Of a DNA stretch of 64,000 nt, positions 8,249-16,371 are shown in pieces. The position numbers were made by a program, and so were the translations under genes. This DNA comes from Solobacterium sp. UBA1761. Its GTDB lineage: Bacteria > Bacillota_I > Bacilli_A > Erysipelotrichales > Erysipelotrichaceae. The notes under the pieces are model-generated. The model was not told the origin of the DNA, ran no database searches, and worked only from the letters and a program-made list of their open reading frames with translations. The stretch spans positions 9,382 through 73,381 of the forward strand of contig DCHD01000038.1 in NCBI GenBank assembly GCA_002315565.1. Reading direction: 5' to 3'. Within the stretch, counting starts at the first letter, position 1; every line of letters begins with the position of its first letter.

Positions 8249-9688
8249 TTATTTGCCAGTCAGTTTCTTTGCGATATCATCGAGCATGACAACGGTTGAT
8301 CTGACATCTTCTTCCGTTGTGTTGGAGTTAATCATACACATGCGTAATACTCTTTTATTTCTTAATGTTGTAGTAACGATAAAGGCATAACCGCTGTCGT
8401 TTATCGCTTCAGATATTTTACCTGTAAGTTCATCAAGTTCTTCATCACTGTAACCTTCAGGATGGTAACGGAAGTTGATGGTACCGCATGATGGTTTGCT
8501 TACTATTTCCCAGTTTGCTCTTTCGTTGAGCATTTCCTGCACAATCTTGGCATTGTGGAATGAATATTCAATAATCTCTTCAAGAAGATCCGTACCTAAA
8601 GCCTGCACCGTATACCATAGTTTGATGCTTCTTGTTGGTCTTGACATTTCCGGACCCATATCCCAGCCATCGGCATGTTCACTCGAGATGACATCAGTCA
8701 GATATTCTGGATGTTCGGTAAAGGCATTAAGCAATGTATTTCTGTCTTTTGCGATAAGTGAAGAACAGCTGTAAGTCTGCATCATCCATTTATGAGTATC
8801 CCAGGCAAGTGAATCAGAACGTTCAATGCCCTTGGAGAGATTTCTGTAAATTGGTGAGATAAGAGATGAGCCACCATATGCTCCATCAACATGCATCCAA
8901 AGATTGTATTTCTCTTTGACATCAGCAAGTTTATCAAGCGGATCAATCGTGCCGGTATTGGTTGTACCGAGATTGACGATAAGAAGGAACGGTTTCATTC
9001 CCTTTTTCAAATCTGATTCTATTGCTTCAATAAGCAGATCAATTCTGATTTTATAGTCTTCATCAGTTGGAATCTTCCTGATCTGATCTTCCCCGAATCC
9101 CAACATTCTTAAACCTTTAATGGTAGAACTATGAGTCTGATCTGAGAAATAGGCAGTTCCCTTCAAAATATCTTTGTGTGCAAGTTTATTTTCTCTGGCA
9201 GCAATAAATGCTGACATGGTTGCGATTGAACCACCAGACACAAAAATACCGCCACATTTATCAGGATCATATCCGGCGAGTCCACCCATCCACTTAATCA
9301 TCTTCTCTTCGATGATGGCTGCACCTGGTGCTATAGAATAAGATCCGGCATTGATGTTATAGATATCGGAAAGAATAGCTCCGGCAATTGAATAAGGTGA
9401 AACTGAAGACGCCACAAACGAAAAGAAACGCGGATGCTGAATCAGCATTGAATTATTGAACACATCATCAACCAGTTCTTTGGCAATGACTGTTGCATCT
9501 CTGCTCTTTTGAGGAATTTCCATTTCACTGACTCTTTTTTCTGCTTCATGGTCTTCCTTCTTTGAAGCAGGCATATTACGGATATTGTCAGTAACCTTAA
9601 GATAATCTTCGATCATCTTTCTTAATTCAATTATCTGTTCGTCAAAAGCTTTTCTTGTCTTCTCGTCAAACTCAAGTCTATCCAGCAT
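8249..9688 (-). CDS. Group II PLP-dependent amino-acid decarboxylase (aromatic-type)
   Basis: A 479-residue fold-type I PLP decarboxylase. PLP Lys300 lies in DTHKWMM, the ring-contacting Asp268 in HVDGAYGG, and a histidine in SDQTHSS stacks on the cofactor. The N-terminal HPRFF and C-terminal layout match DOPA/tryptophan/tyrosine decarboxylases rather than glutamate decarboxylase. The product is therefore probably an aromatic or related amine plus CO2; the exact substrate is inference. ATG 9688 has a GAGGTG ribosome site; a GTG three codons upstream lies within it. No antiporter gene is adjacent, so it is not a classical acid-resistance pair. Confidence 0.87.
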   Translation of the reverse strand: MLDRLEFDEKTRKAFDEQIIELRKMIEDYLKVTDNIRNMPASKKEDHEAEKRVSEMEIPQKSRDATVIAKELVDDVFNNSMLIQHPRFFSFVASSVSPYSIAGAILSDIYNINAGSYSIAPGAAIIEEKMIKWMGGLAGYDPDKCGGIFVSGGSIATMSAFIAARENKLAHKDILKGTAYFSDQTHSSTIKGLRMLGFGEDQIRKIPTDEDYKIRIDLLIEAIESDLKKGMKPFLLIVNLGTTNTGTIDPLDKLADVKEKYNLWMHVDGAYGGSSLISPIYRNLSKGIERSDSLAWDTHKWMMQTYSCSSLIAKDRNTLLNAFTEHPEYLTDVISSEHADGWDMGPEMSRPTRSIKLWYTVQALGTDLLEEIIEYSFHNAKIVQEMLNERANWEIVSKPSCGTINFRYHPEGYSDEELDELTGKISEAINDSGYAFIVTTTLRNKRVLRMCMINSNTTEEDVRSTVVMLDDIAKKLTGK

Positions 9689-9717
9689 ATTAATCACCTC
9701 ATCACTACTTATATTAT

Positions 9718-9745
9718 AAATGCCTTAACTGCAGTTAAGGCATTT
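9718..9745 (-). terminator. Rho-independent terminator after the flavin reductase gene
   Basis: A 28-bp perfect palindrome with arms AAATGCCTTAACTG and CAGTTAAGGCATTT. The T tract is short. It closes the TetR-led operon before the decarboxylase gene. Confidence 0.65.
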
Positions 9746-9751
9746 AATCTT

Positions 9752-10687
9752 TTAGCGGTTTTCTTTTTCCTGTTTACGTTTGTCGTTTACTTTGTTGCAG
9801 TATGCACGGTCAATTTCATGAACACCTTCAATTCTCGCAGCATCAACAACACTTGTAAGAGCAGCTTTCAGGAATGGACGAGGAACTTTCACAAAGTTCA
9901 GTAATGCATCATCTGAGAAATGATAATCAGGATCGATTCTATCAGCTGCAAATCTTATAGCGCCAACGTCAACTTCTTTTGGAGCCGGAATTGGTTCTGC
10001 AACCGGTGTAGTGATTCTTGGAAACTTAGTGTACCAGAAATTAGTTGAATCACGGTATCCGTAGTCAACAGGTACTGGTGGGAAGTCGCGTTTGGATACA
10101 CCATTGACAATTGCATCATAATACTTTGGTTTCATCAGAATCTTGTCAATGTAAAGAATCATGTGAGCACCGTATTTGGAAGTGATGCCGTTGAAGTTAT
10201 TGTATGGACCAGGATGGCCGTCGTCGATGTCATCCGGATTGAATCTGTCAGCATTTTCCAGTTCAGATGCCCATGTACATTCAAATACCTGGAAACAGTC
10301 CTTGAGTACCTTTGGTCTGGTTGGATCGCTTGGATCTGCAAGTCCGTCTTCAAGTTCAAAGGCCAGTGTCTTCATCTTTTCTTCACTTGGTCCAGGGAAG
10401 CCCAGTCTTACTGCTTCATGGAAATTTGCCTTGTCATCATTGATGAAGTTTAAGGCACAGTGCTTTGTACGCATGATGTTAGGACAGGTATTGGAATTGT
10501 TGCGGCATTCAAGAATCATTGCATATCTTTCTTTACCCGCAATGTAGTATGGGAATACCAGTGAATATGAACCGACATTGATGCTTCCGTCTTTGTTTAC
10601 TGTTGTTATACAGACAGTAGGCATTGGGAAAAATGATGATGACTGATAGAAATTATCTACAATACGTAAATCTTTATATGAACTCAT
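9752..10687 (-). CDS. Flavin reductase-like FMN-binding split-barrel protein
   Basis: A 311-residue protein with the flavin reductase (FMN split-barrel) fold: FFPMPTVCITTVNKDGSINVGSYS near the N-terminus, followed by CRNNSNTCPNIMRTKHCALNFI, the segment that cradles FMN. The first 200 residues form the barrel; the last 100 are an extension ending in a charged tail. It probably uses NAD(P)H and FMN to supply electrons or reduces a substrate directly. An AGGAGG ribosome site lies 6 nt before ATG 10687. Last gene of the TetR-led operon, which suggests it serves the other redox enzymes there. Confidence 0.82.
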   Translation of the reverse strand: MSSYKDLRIVDNFYQSSSFFPMPTVCITTVNKDGSINVGSYSLVFPYYIAGKERYAMILECRNNSNTCPNIMRTKHCALNFINDDKANFHEAVRLGFPGPSEEKMKTLAFELEDGLADPSDPTRPKVLKDCFQVFECTWASELENADRFNPDDIDDGHPGPYNNFNGITSKYGAHMILYIDKILMKPKYYDAIVNGVSKRDFPPVPVDYGYRDSTNFWYTKFPRITTPVAEPIPAPKEVDVGAIRFAADRIDPDYHFSDDALLNFVKVPRPFLKAALTSVVDAARIEGVHEIDRAYCNKVNDKRKQEKENR

Positions 10688-10696
10688 AATATCCTC

Positions 10697-11335
10697 CTAT
10701 TTGGTCTGGAACAGAACATCTCTGAACAGTTTCTCAGTATATTCTCTTCCCTTGTTTTTGATGAAGCCATCAGTACTTGTTCCACCGTTTTTAAGCAGCC
10801 CCTCCGTATACTTTCTGGCTTCTTTTATCTTTTCTTCTTTATTGCACTTATCGGCTTCAAGAGACCATTTCAGATAGTTATCCATGAATATGTCTTTTGT
10901 TTTGTCAAAGCCGAGTGCCTGTTTCTTTTTAGCCTTAAGATGAAGGCTTTCTTTAAAGAGTATTTCCGTATACCATCTGATTTCAGACTCAAATGAATAC
11001 TCATTATGCAGATTCTTCAATTCTTTGATATATGAAGGTGTATCTGTTTTATTGATTCTTGTCTCATACATCTCCATAAACAGTGAATCGTTGCCGAAGG
11101 CAAATACTCTGTCATATGAGAGAAGCGGTACATCAACCTCAAACGGATTGACGATGATGCTGTCCATTTTCATTAAGCCAAGAGGCATCTTTGCCTCCAT
11201 AGTTGAAACAGCACCAAGTCCTTCTGCCTCATAACTTCTTATGATGAAGTTCATTCCTGACACTTTGGTTTTTACTTCTTCTTTGAATGTCAGTTTAAAC
11301 TTCTCATTTACTTTTTCAAGAAGATTACTTTCCAT
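10697..11335 (-). CDS. Unknown cytoplasmic protein of a redox operon, faintly bilin-reductase-like
   Basis: A 212-residue protein, no signal peptide or membrane helix. The ATG at 11335 is chosen; a longer in-frame start at 11416 would overlap the upstream gene by over 90 bases with a lysine-rich, unlikely leader. The segment NPFEVDVPLLSYDRVFAFG and the C-terminal GREYTEKLFRDVLF loosely recall ferredoxin-dependent bilin reductases and red chlorophyll catabolite reductase. This is a weak visual resemblance, not an assignment. It sits between the DUF1295 enzyme (11-base overlap) and the flavin reductase, so it probably belongs to the same pathway. Confidence 0.6.
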   Translation of the reverse strand: MESNLLEKVNEKFKLTFKEEVKTKVSGMNFIIRSYEAEGLGAVSTMEAKMPLGLMKMDSIIVNPFEVDVPLLSYDRVFAFGNDSLFMEMYETRINKTDTPSYIKELKNLHNEYSFESEIRWYTEILFKESLHLKAKKKQALGFDKTKDIFMDNYLKWSLEADKCNKEEKIKEARKYTEGLLKNGGTSTDGFIKNKGREYTEKLFRDVLFQTK

Positions 11336-12179
11336 CTTTCTTGGCTTTCTTTTCAGCTTTTTTTCTTGCCTCTTCTTCCATCTTTTCCTTGCTTGTGAAA
11401 TGATAGATTGGCACAAACGGAATAATCAAAGGTACAGTATTTGAATATTCAATATATCTAGGATCATCACCATAGTGCTTGATGTGACGTCCTTCAACTC
11501 TCTTGGCACCTGACATCATGATGAAGGTGATAATGATATAACCGATGATAAGCATTGCAATCTGTCCGCCATGGCATACACCAATACCGGAAACAAGATT
11601 ACCGGTCCAGAACAGTACTTCACCGAAATAGTTAGGACAACGGCACAGTTTGTATAAACCGTTCATTGCCGGCATATCAGGATTGATTTCCTTTTCTTTG
11701 GACTTCTGCTTATCGGCAACTGATTCCATAACAATACCGATTGCTGAGATAACAATACCGATAATTAAAGCGCATCTACTATGGCTTATCTCATTATTCA
11801 ACAATCTATATACAGGGCCTGACGATTGAACTACATACGAAAAGCCACAGTAGAGCCACATTGGAATAGTGACAAAAATCGGAAGCTTTGCATCGCCACC
11901 AGCTTCGTTCATCTTTTCGCGATATCCGGCATTCTTCAATTCTCTTATAAGAAGGAAGCCTCCAAGTCTGATTCCATAGACAATAAACAGTAAACACTGA
12001 ATCAGATAGAGAATATCTATAGGTCTGTTTATAAGCATCATCACAAGATTTGTAGCGCCGATACCGGCAACAGCCAGACCATAGCCAACTGATAAGAACC
12101 AGACAAATCTGTAGAAACCAAGCAAACAGATAATTGTACTTACAATTACGAGTACTAAATAACCTTTAGGGAATATCAT
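11325..12179 (-). CDS. DUF1295 (steroid 5-alpha-reductase C-terminal-like) membrane enzyme
   Basis: A 284-residue integral membrane protein with about seven helices. The family hallmark is clear: DKQKSKEKE, then GLYKLCRCPNYFGEVLFW near residue 180 and KRVEGRHIKHYGDDPRYIEY near 240. This is the DUF1295 / steroid 5-alpha-reductase C-terminal family, related to sterol reductases and isoprenylcysteine methyltransferases. The usual RHPNY is RCPNY here. The last 20 residues are a Lys/Glu-rich cytoplasmic tail. Known members reduce enone double bonds of steroid-like lipids with NAD(P)H; the substrate here is unknown. It follows the NmrA-type gene by 1 nt. Confidence 0.83.
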   Translation of the reverse strand: MIFPKGYLVLVIVSTIICLLGFYRFVWFLSVGYGLAVAGIGATNLVMMLINRPIDILYLIQCLLFIVYGIRLGGFLLIRELKNAGYREKMNEAGGDAKLPIFVTIPMWLYCGFSYVVQSSGPVYRLLNNEISHSRCALIIGIVISAIGIVMESVADKQKSKEKEINPDMPAMNGLYKLCRCPNYFGEVLFWTGNLVSGIGVCHGGQIAMLIIGYIIITFIMMSGAKRVEGRHIKHYGDDPRYIEYSNTVPLIIPFVPIYHFTSKEKMEEEARKKAEKKAKKDGK

Positions 12180-12180
12180 A

Positions 12181-13029
12181 TTAGAACTTCAACCCCTTTC
12201 GATAGATTTCTTCGATATATTCTTTGAAACTGTATTTACCTGTTTCAACATCAGCAACCATATCTTCAGTCATAGTCCATTTACCAAACTGAATAACACC
12301 TTTCTTCCACTTAGGAGCAAAAAGAATAATCATGTCAAACAGGAATGGTGGAGCAAATGAGATAACAGGTTCTTTACCTGCTGCCTTGAAGAACATCTTG
12401 GCGATTTCTTCATAAGTGTATATTTCTCTACCACCGACATTGTATTCCTTCTTTTCATCAGCCATATGTTCAACAATATAGTCTGCGAAATCTCTTGTGT
12501 CGATAACGTTGCATCTGATTGGCTCTTTAGTCTTTAACAGTGTAACTTTGCCTTCTTCAACCTTAGGCTGGAAAATATGAGCTGTGTCATAGAAATAACC
12601 TGTAGGTCTGAAGATTGTATAGTTGATTCCCGATTCCTTCAAAGCCTCTTCCATCATAGTCTTTGCACCTAACATTGGAATGTGCTTACCCTTACTAGCC
12701 TTAAGTACAGAGATATAGGCATAGTTCTTTACGCCTTCAGCAATCGCTTCATCAAGCAGATTCTTGTTTGCACCAAAGTCAATGTCATAGGCAGTCACTT
12801 TTTCACTTGCTTTGGTCAGACCGACAGTAGTAATTACAGTATCAACTCCTTTAAGACATCCTTTTAAAGATTCTCTGTCAGTCATGTCAATCTTCATTGT
12901 TTCAAAACCTTTGAAGTCAACATCTCTGATAACTGCATCAGCAGCAATTACTTCATGTCCATGATCAACAAGAGACTTAAGTACATCCTGTCCCAGATGA
13001 CCAAATGCACCGGCTAAAAATACTTTCAT
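12181..13029 (-). CDS. NmrA/atypical SDR NAD(P)-binding oxidoreductase
   Basis: A 282-residue extended short-chain dehydrogenase-like protein. The nucleotide-binding loop GAFGHLGQDV is at residues 7-16, with DMTDRESL and TTVGLTKA following, then YAYISVLKASKG and NYTIFRPTGYFYD, matching the NAD(P)H-binding/NmrA family in which the canonical YxxxK triad is degenerate. Such proteins are either reductases or redox sensors. The C-terminal helix near residues 235-255 is hydrophobic and may touch the membrane. A GGGGGAA ribosome site precedes the ATG. Placement directly before the DUF1295 gene suggests joint action on a lipid-like substrate. Confidence 0.85.
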   Translation of the reverse strand: MKVFLAGAFGHLGQDVLKSLVDHGHEVIAADAVIRDVDFKGFETMKIDMTDRESLKGCLKGVDTVITTVGLTKASEKVTAYDIDFGANKNLLDEAIAEGVKNYAYISVLKASKGKHIPMLGAKTMMEEALKESGINYTIFRPTGYFYDTAHIFQPKVEEGKVTLLKTKEPIRCNVIDTRDFADYIVEHMADEKKEYNVGGREIYTYEEIAKMFFKAAGKEPVISFAPPFLFDMIILFAPKWKKGVIQFGKWTMTEDMVADVETGKYSFKEYIEEIYRKGLKF

Positions 13030-13032
13030 AAA

Positions 13033-13653
13033 TTATTCCCCCTTTAAATTGAACTCAGACAGTCCGGCTTTATCCAGCTTTCTTACGGCATAGAACAAAG
13101 CAAACTGACCTAAAGTATTTATTGCTTCGCCAATCCAGTTGAACATAGGATTGGTAAAATCCTTACTTGAAAGATACCCCATGGTTAGTGCGGCAAAACA
13201 GGAGAATGCAAGAAGAACGGCACATCCTTTCTTCTTCATCTTCAAGGCAACAGCAGCCAATCCTGTATCAAAACTGATAACGCCCATCACCATAAACATA
13301 ACGAAGATCATCGTTCCACTGTACAGTACAGGCGCAGCAGCATAGGCAACGTTCTTACCCTGCTTAAGGCGCAGCATACACGCAACAGCAACACCACACA
13401 TCATAAAGCCAAGCGCCTGAACCGGAAAGAACATCTTGGTCAAAGGTTCAAAGTCACAGATATTCAGTGCATAAAGCAGTTTATAAAGGGCTTTCAGAAA
13501 TCCTGCCATAAAGACATCGATAGTTCCTGCACAGAACAGTGCATAGGCACCTTTTGACATTTTGCTGTATAAATCTTTCTGCAGAATATAAGCTGCAAGC
13601 CCAAAGAAACATACAGGCAGAAAATCTACTAAAGCCATTGGTACAGAATACAT
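13033..13653 (-). CDS. Six-helix membrane protein of unknown function
   Basis: A 206-residue protein with about six hydrophobic helices and no recognisable catalytic motif. An AGGAGG ribosome site lies before ATG 13653. It is the second gene of the TetR-led operon, 11 nt after the regulator and 3 nt before the NmrA-type gene. It could transport or bind the substrate or inducer of the pathway; that is inference from position. It does not resemble the standard drug-efflux families often controlled by TetR proteins. Confidence 0.72.
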   Translation of the reverse strand: MYSVPMALVDFLPVCFFGLAAYILQKDLYSKMSKGAYALFCAGTIDVFMAGFLKALYKLLYALNICDFEPLTKMFFPVQALGFMMCGVAVACMLRLKQGKNVAYAAAPVLYSGTMIFVMFMVMGVISFDTGLAAVALKMKKKGCAVLLAFSCFAALTMGYLSSKDFTNPMFNWIGEAINTLGQFALFYAVRKLDKAGLSEFNLKGE

Positions 13654-13664
13654 AATTCTTCCTC

Positions 13665-14174
13665 CTATTTGATCAGTAACATGAGGTACTGTTCAATGTT
13701 TTTGTATTCATCAACTTCACGTACTGCATAACTGATCAGAATTTCTGAAATAAACGCCTGCAGTTTTTCATCTTTATTCTTAAGAACTTTATTGACAAGT
13801 TCGCTGGTCTGACTTACCAGCATTGAATGTCTTTCGTTTGAAATGGAATTTACCAGACTGCTCTCCCTGAAGACAAACTGATATTTATTGGAAAACTCCC
13901 TGATCATGCGATAGATCGTTTCAAGGCACTCAGTTTCTTCTTTGCATTCAAAAGACATGGTGTTCACTTTATCAACGGATGACATCCAGTCAGCTAGCAT
14001 TATATGGGCAACCAACTCATCTTTACTCTTGAAGTAATTGTATAGAGTCCCTAGTGCAACTCCACATTCTTTGGCAACCTTCCTTAAAGTCAGGGCTTTA
14101 TACCCATTAGACATAAGGATAAACTTGGCCTTGTTTATGTATTCTTCTTTCAGATTATCTATTAGTTTTGGCAT
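13665..14174 (-). CDS. TetR family transcriptional regulator
   Basis: A 169-residue TetR protein. The N-terminal helix-turn-helix is clear (ALTLRKVAKECGVALGTLYNYFKSKDEL, about residues 28-55), followed by an all-helical ligand and dimerisation domain. Start ATG 14174 is preferred; a TTG at 14201 would place a 14-bp perfect palindrome inside the coding region, whereas with the ATG start the palindrome lies just upstream as an autoregulatory operator. It is the first gene of the operon running to 9752, so it probably represses its own transcript and responds to a substrate of that pathway. Confidence 0.88.
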   Translation of the reverse strand: MPKLIDNLKEEYINKAKFILMSNGYKALTLRKVAKECGVALGTLYNYFKSKDELVAHIMLADWMSSVDKVNTMSFECKEETECLETIYRMIREFSNKYQFVFRESSLVNSISNERHSMLVSQTSELVNKVLKNKDEKLQAFISEILISYAVREVDEYKNIEQYLMLLIK

Positions 14175-14177
14175 ATT

Positions 14178-14191
14178 ATGAACATGTTCAT
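14178..14191 (-). promoter_or_regulatory. Palindromic TetR operator over the promoter start
   Basis: ATGAACA-TGTTCAT is a perfect 14-bp palindrome (18 of 20 positions if extended). On the minus strand a TATAAT box (14195-14190) overlaps its upstream edge, and the ATG at 14174 follows 3 nt after it. A repressor bound here would cover the transcription start point. No Shine-Dalgarno sequence is visible before this ATG. Confidence 0.65.
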
Positions 14192-14213
14192 TATAACGCA
14201 AAATAAAAGAAGA

Positions 14214-14960
14214 TTAAATATCTCCTTTTATGAGTGCATAACTGTTATCTTTGTTGAGTTTCAAGACAAGATCAGCATCTTTACTGTTTTGAAGTACTGT
14301 TCTGGCGTTGTAAAGATCACTTCTTTCAACAAACTCCTTAGCTTTCTCATAATCGTGGTTTGACGCGAACTTACGTTCAACCAGTCTTTTTCTTAAATCC
14401 TCAATATCAGCTTCAATCTTTATTGTATAGTCGGCATAATCAGACAATTCATTCCACCCTTCATCTTTTAATAAGAGATAATTGCCTTCAAGAAGTACAA
14501 TATCACCTGTTACTTTGATGATGTCTTCTTTTGGATTATGAGTCATACGGTCATATACTGGCCAGCCGACATCTTTACCTTCACTTACTTCTTTGACTCT
14601 TTTTTTAAATTTAACAAGGTCAAAGGTAATTGGAGCACCCTTGATGTCAACCATGCATATTTCTTTTTCGTCTCTTAATGTTTTGTGATTAAGAAGATAA
14701 TCCTGGTAATGGTGGAAGCCATCCATACCGATTACTGTAATACCTTCAATACCGTTTTCTTTTGCCAGGTATTCAAGAAAAGAACAGAGCGTACTTTTTC
14801 CTGCCCCAGGAGGAGCTGACAGCATCACAAGTATTCTTTTACCTTTTTCTTTCTTAAGTTTTTCAAATCTAAATAGAAGCGGAATAAAAATATCCCTGAT
14901 TGATTCATCAGTATATACAGCATCGGTTATTATTCCATTTATGTCCGCTTTATAATTCAT
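14214..14960 (-). CDS. P-loop nucleoside/nucleotide kinase-like protein (uridine kinase/PanK fold)
   Basis: A 248-residue kinase with Walker A motif SAPPGAGKST near residues 47-56, a DGFHHY motif near 80 and a LLEGNYLL motif near 155, the pattern of the phosphoribulokinase/uridine kinase/pantothenate kinase superfamily (YggC/FrcK-like branch). RKFASNHDYEKAKEFVERSDLYNA resembles the lid and acceptor region. The substrate is not certain; sugar, nucleoside or vitamin are all possible. Its start overlaps the stop of nfnB by one base, and its ribosome site is weak, so translation is probably coupled. Confidence 0.8.
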   Translation of the reverse strand: MNYKADINGIITDAVYTDESIRDIFIPLLFRFEKLKKEKGKRILVMLSAPPGAGKSTLCSFLEYLAKENGIEGITVIGMDGFHHYQDYLLNHKTLRDEKEICMVDIKGAPITFDLVKFKKRVKEVSEGKDVGWPVYDRMTHNPKEDIIKVTGDIVLLEGNYLLLKDEGWNELSDYADYTIKIEADIEDLRKRLVERKFASNHDYEKAKEFVERSDLYNARTVLQNSKDADLVLKLNKDNSYALIKGDI

Positions 14961-16369
14961 TATTTTTTAGAAAGATATTCATCAATAGACCTGGCAGCGA
15001 GTTTACCTGCTCCCATTGCTGATATAACAGTTGCTGCACCAGTTACCGCATCGCCACCAGCATAAACGGCATTTCTTGAAGTCAGGGCATCTTCATTGAT
15101 GATGATGCCGCCATGAGAATTTATCTCAAGTCCTGGAGTAGTATCTTTAATCAGCGGATTTGGTGAAGTACCAATAGAAATAACTACAGTATCAACATCA
15201 AGCACAAACTCACTGTCAGCTACAGGAACCGGTCTTCTTCTTCCTCTTTCATCTGGTTCACCAAGTTCCATACGGATACACTTCATACCGGTAACAAAAC
15301 CGTTTCTTTCATCTCTTGGATTATCTGGATTATTGTAGCCTAGTATTTCGACCGGATTATTCAGAAGTCTGAAGTCAACACCTTCTTCAATGGCATGTTC
15401 AACTTCTTCTTTTCTTGCAGGAAGTTCTTCCATTGAACGGCGGTATACGACATAGACATGTTCTGCGCCAAGTCTTAAGGCTGTTCTGGCTGCATCCATT
15501 GCGACATTCCCACCTCCGACAATCGCTACTTTACCACCCTTCATTATTGGGGTAACAGGATTATTTCTGAATGCCTTCATCAGATTTGAACGGGTCAAGA
15601 ACTCATTGGCACTATAGACGCCTTTTAGTGATTCACCTGGAATACCCATAAAGTTAGGTAAACCCGCACCAGAACCAACAAATACAGCTTCATAACCCAT
15701 TTCAAAAAGTTCATCGATAGTCAGTGTTTTGCCTATTACGACATTTGTTTCTACATCAACACCAAGTTTCTTTAATGTATCTACTTCCTTGGCAACAATG
15801 GCTTTTGGCAGTCTGAATTCAGGTATACCATAGACAAGTACACCGCCCGCTGTATGTAATGCCTCATAAACTGTAACTTTATAACCCTTCTTAGCCAGAT
15901 CACCGGCACAGGTCAGACCGCTTGGGCCGCTTCCGACTACTGCAACCTTATGACCATTGTCTTTTGGACATTCTATTTCTTTATTGTTGTTGGCATTGTG
16001 ATAGTCAGCCACAAAACGCTCTAATCTACCGATGCCAACAGGTTCAAACTTGATGCCTAAAGTACATTTGCCTTCGCACTGATTCTCCTGTGGACATACT
16101 CTTCCACATACTGCCGGTAAAGATGATGACTTATTGATTACCTGGTAGGCACCTTCATAGTCTTTTTCTTTTATTTTTGAGATAAATTCAGGAATAGAGA
16201 TATTAACAGGACAACCACTGACACATGGCTTATTGACGCAGTTAAGGCATCTTAATGCTTCATTGACTGCGTTTTCCTCATCATAACCAAGCGCAACTTC
16301 ATCAAAGTTTCTTGCTCTTACTTTTGCATCCTGTACAGGCATTTCATGTTTCTTAGGATTAATTGCCAT
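14960..16369 (-). CDS. nfnB: NfnB: large subunit of NADH-dependent ferredoxin:NADP+ oxidoreductase
   Basis: A 469-residue flavoprotein of the glutamate synthase small-subunit family. N-terminal cysteines for two [4Fe-4S] clusters are present (CLNCVNKPCVSGCP and CGRVCPQENQCEGKC), then the FAD loop VVGSGPSGLTCAG and the NADPH loop VGGGNVAMDAARTAL. Alone it would be called GltD/GltA, but it lies 2 nt after an NfnA-type gene with no glutamate synthase large subunit nearby, so the electron-bifurcating NfnAB complex is the better reading. It couples NADH and reduced ferredoxin oxidation to NADP+ reduction in the cytoplasm. Confidence 0.88.
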   Translation of the reverse strand: MAINPKKHEMPVQDAKVRARNFDEVALGYDEENAVNEALRCLNCVNKPCVSGCPVNISIPEFISKIKEKDYEGAYQVINKSSSLPAVCGRVCPQENQCEGKCTLGIKFEPVGIGRLERFVADYHNANNNKEIECPKDNGHKVAVVGSGPSGLTCAGDLAKKGYKVTVYEALHTAGGVLVYGIPEFRLPKAIVAKEVDTLKKLGVDVETNVVIGKTLTIDELFEMGYEAVFVGSGAGLPNFMGIPGESLKGVYSANEFLTRSNLMKAFRNNPVTPIMKGGKVAIVGGGNVAMDAARTALRLGAEHVYVVYRRSMEELPARKEEVEHAIEEGVDFRLLNNPVEILGYNNPDNPRDERNGFVTGMKCIRMELGEPDERGRRRPVPVADSEFVLDVDTVVISIGTSPNPLIKDTTPGLEINSHGGIIINEDALTSRNAVYAGGDAVTGAATVISAMGAGKLAARSIDEYLSKK

Positions 16370-16371
16370 AA

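Noticed and set aside
11336..11416. Longer start for the unknown gene at 10697
   Set aside because: It would overlap the DUF1295 gene by over 90 bases and read its Lys-rich tail in another frame; ATG 11335 gives an 11-base overlap.
14175..14201. TTG start for the TetR regulator at 14201
   Set aside because: It would place the perfect palindrome and TATAAT box inside the coding sequence; ATG 14174 leaves them as a promoter-operator.
14960..16369. Calling this gene a glutamate synthase small subunit
   Set aside because: No large subunit is nearby and it is paired with an NfnA-type gene, the standard NfnAB arrangement.
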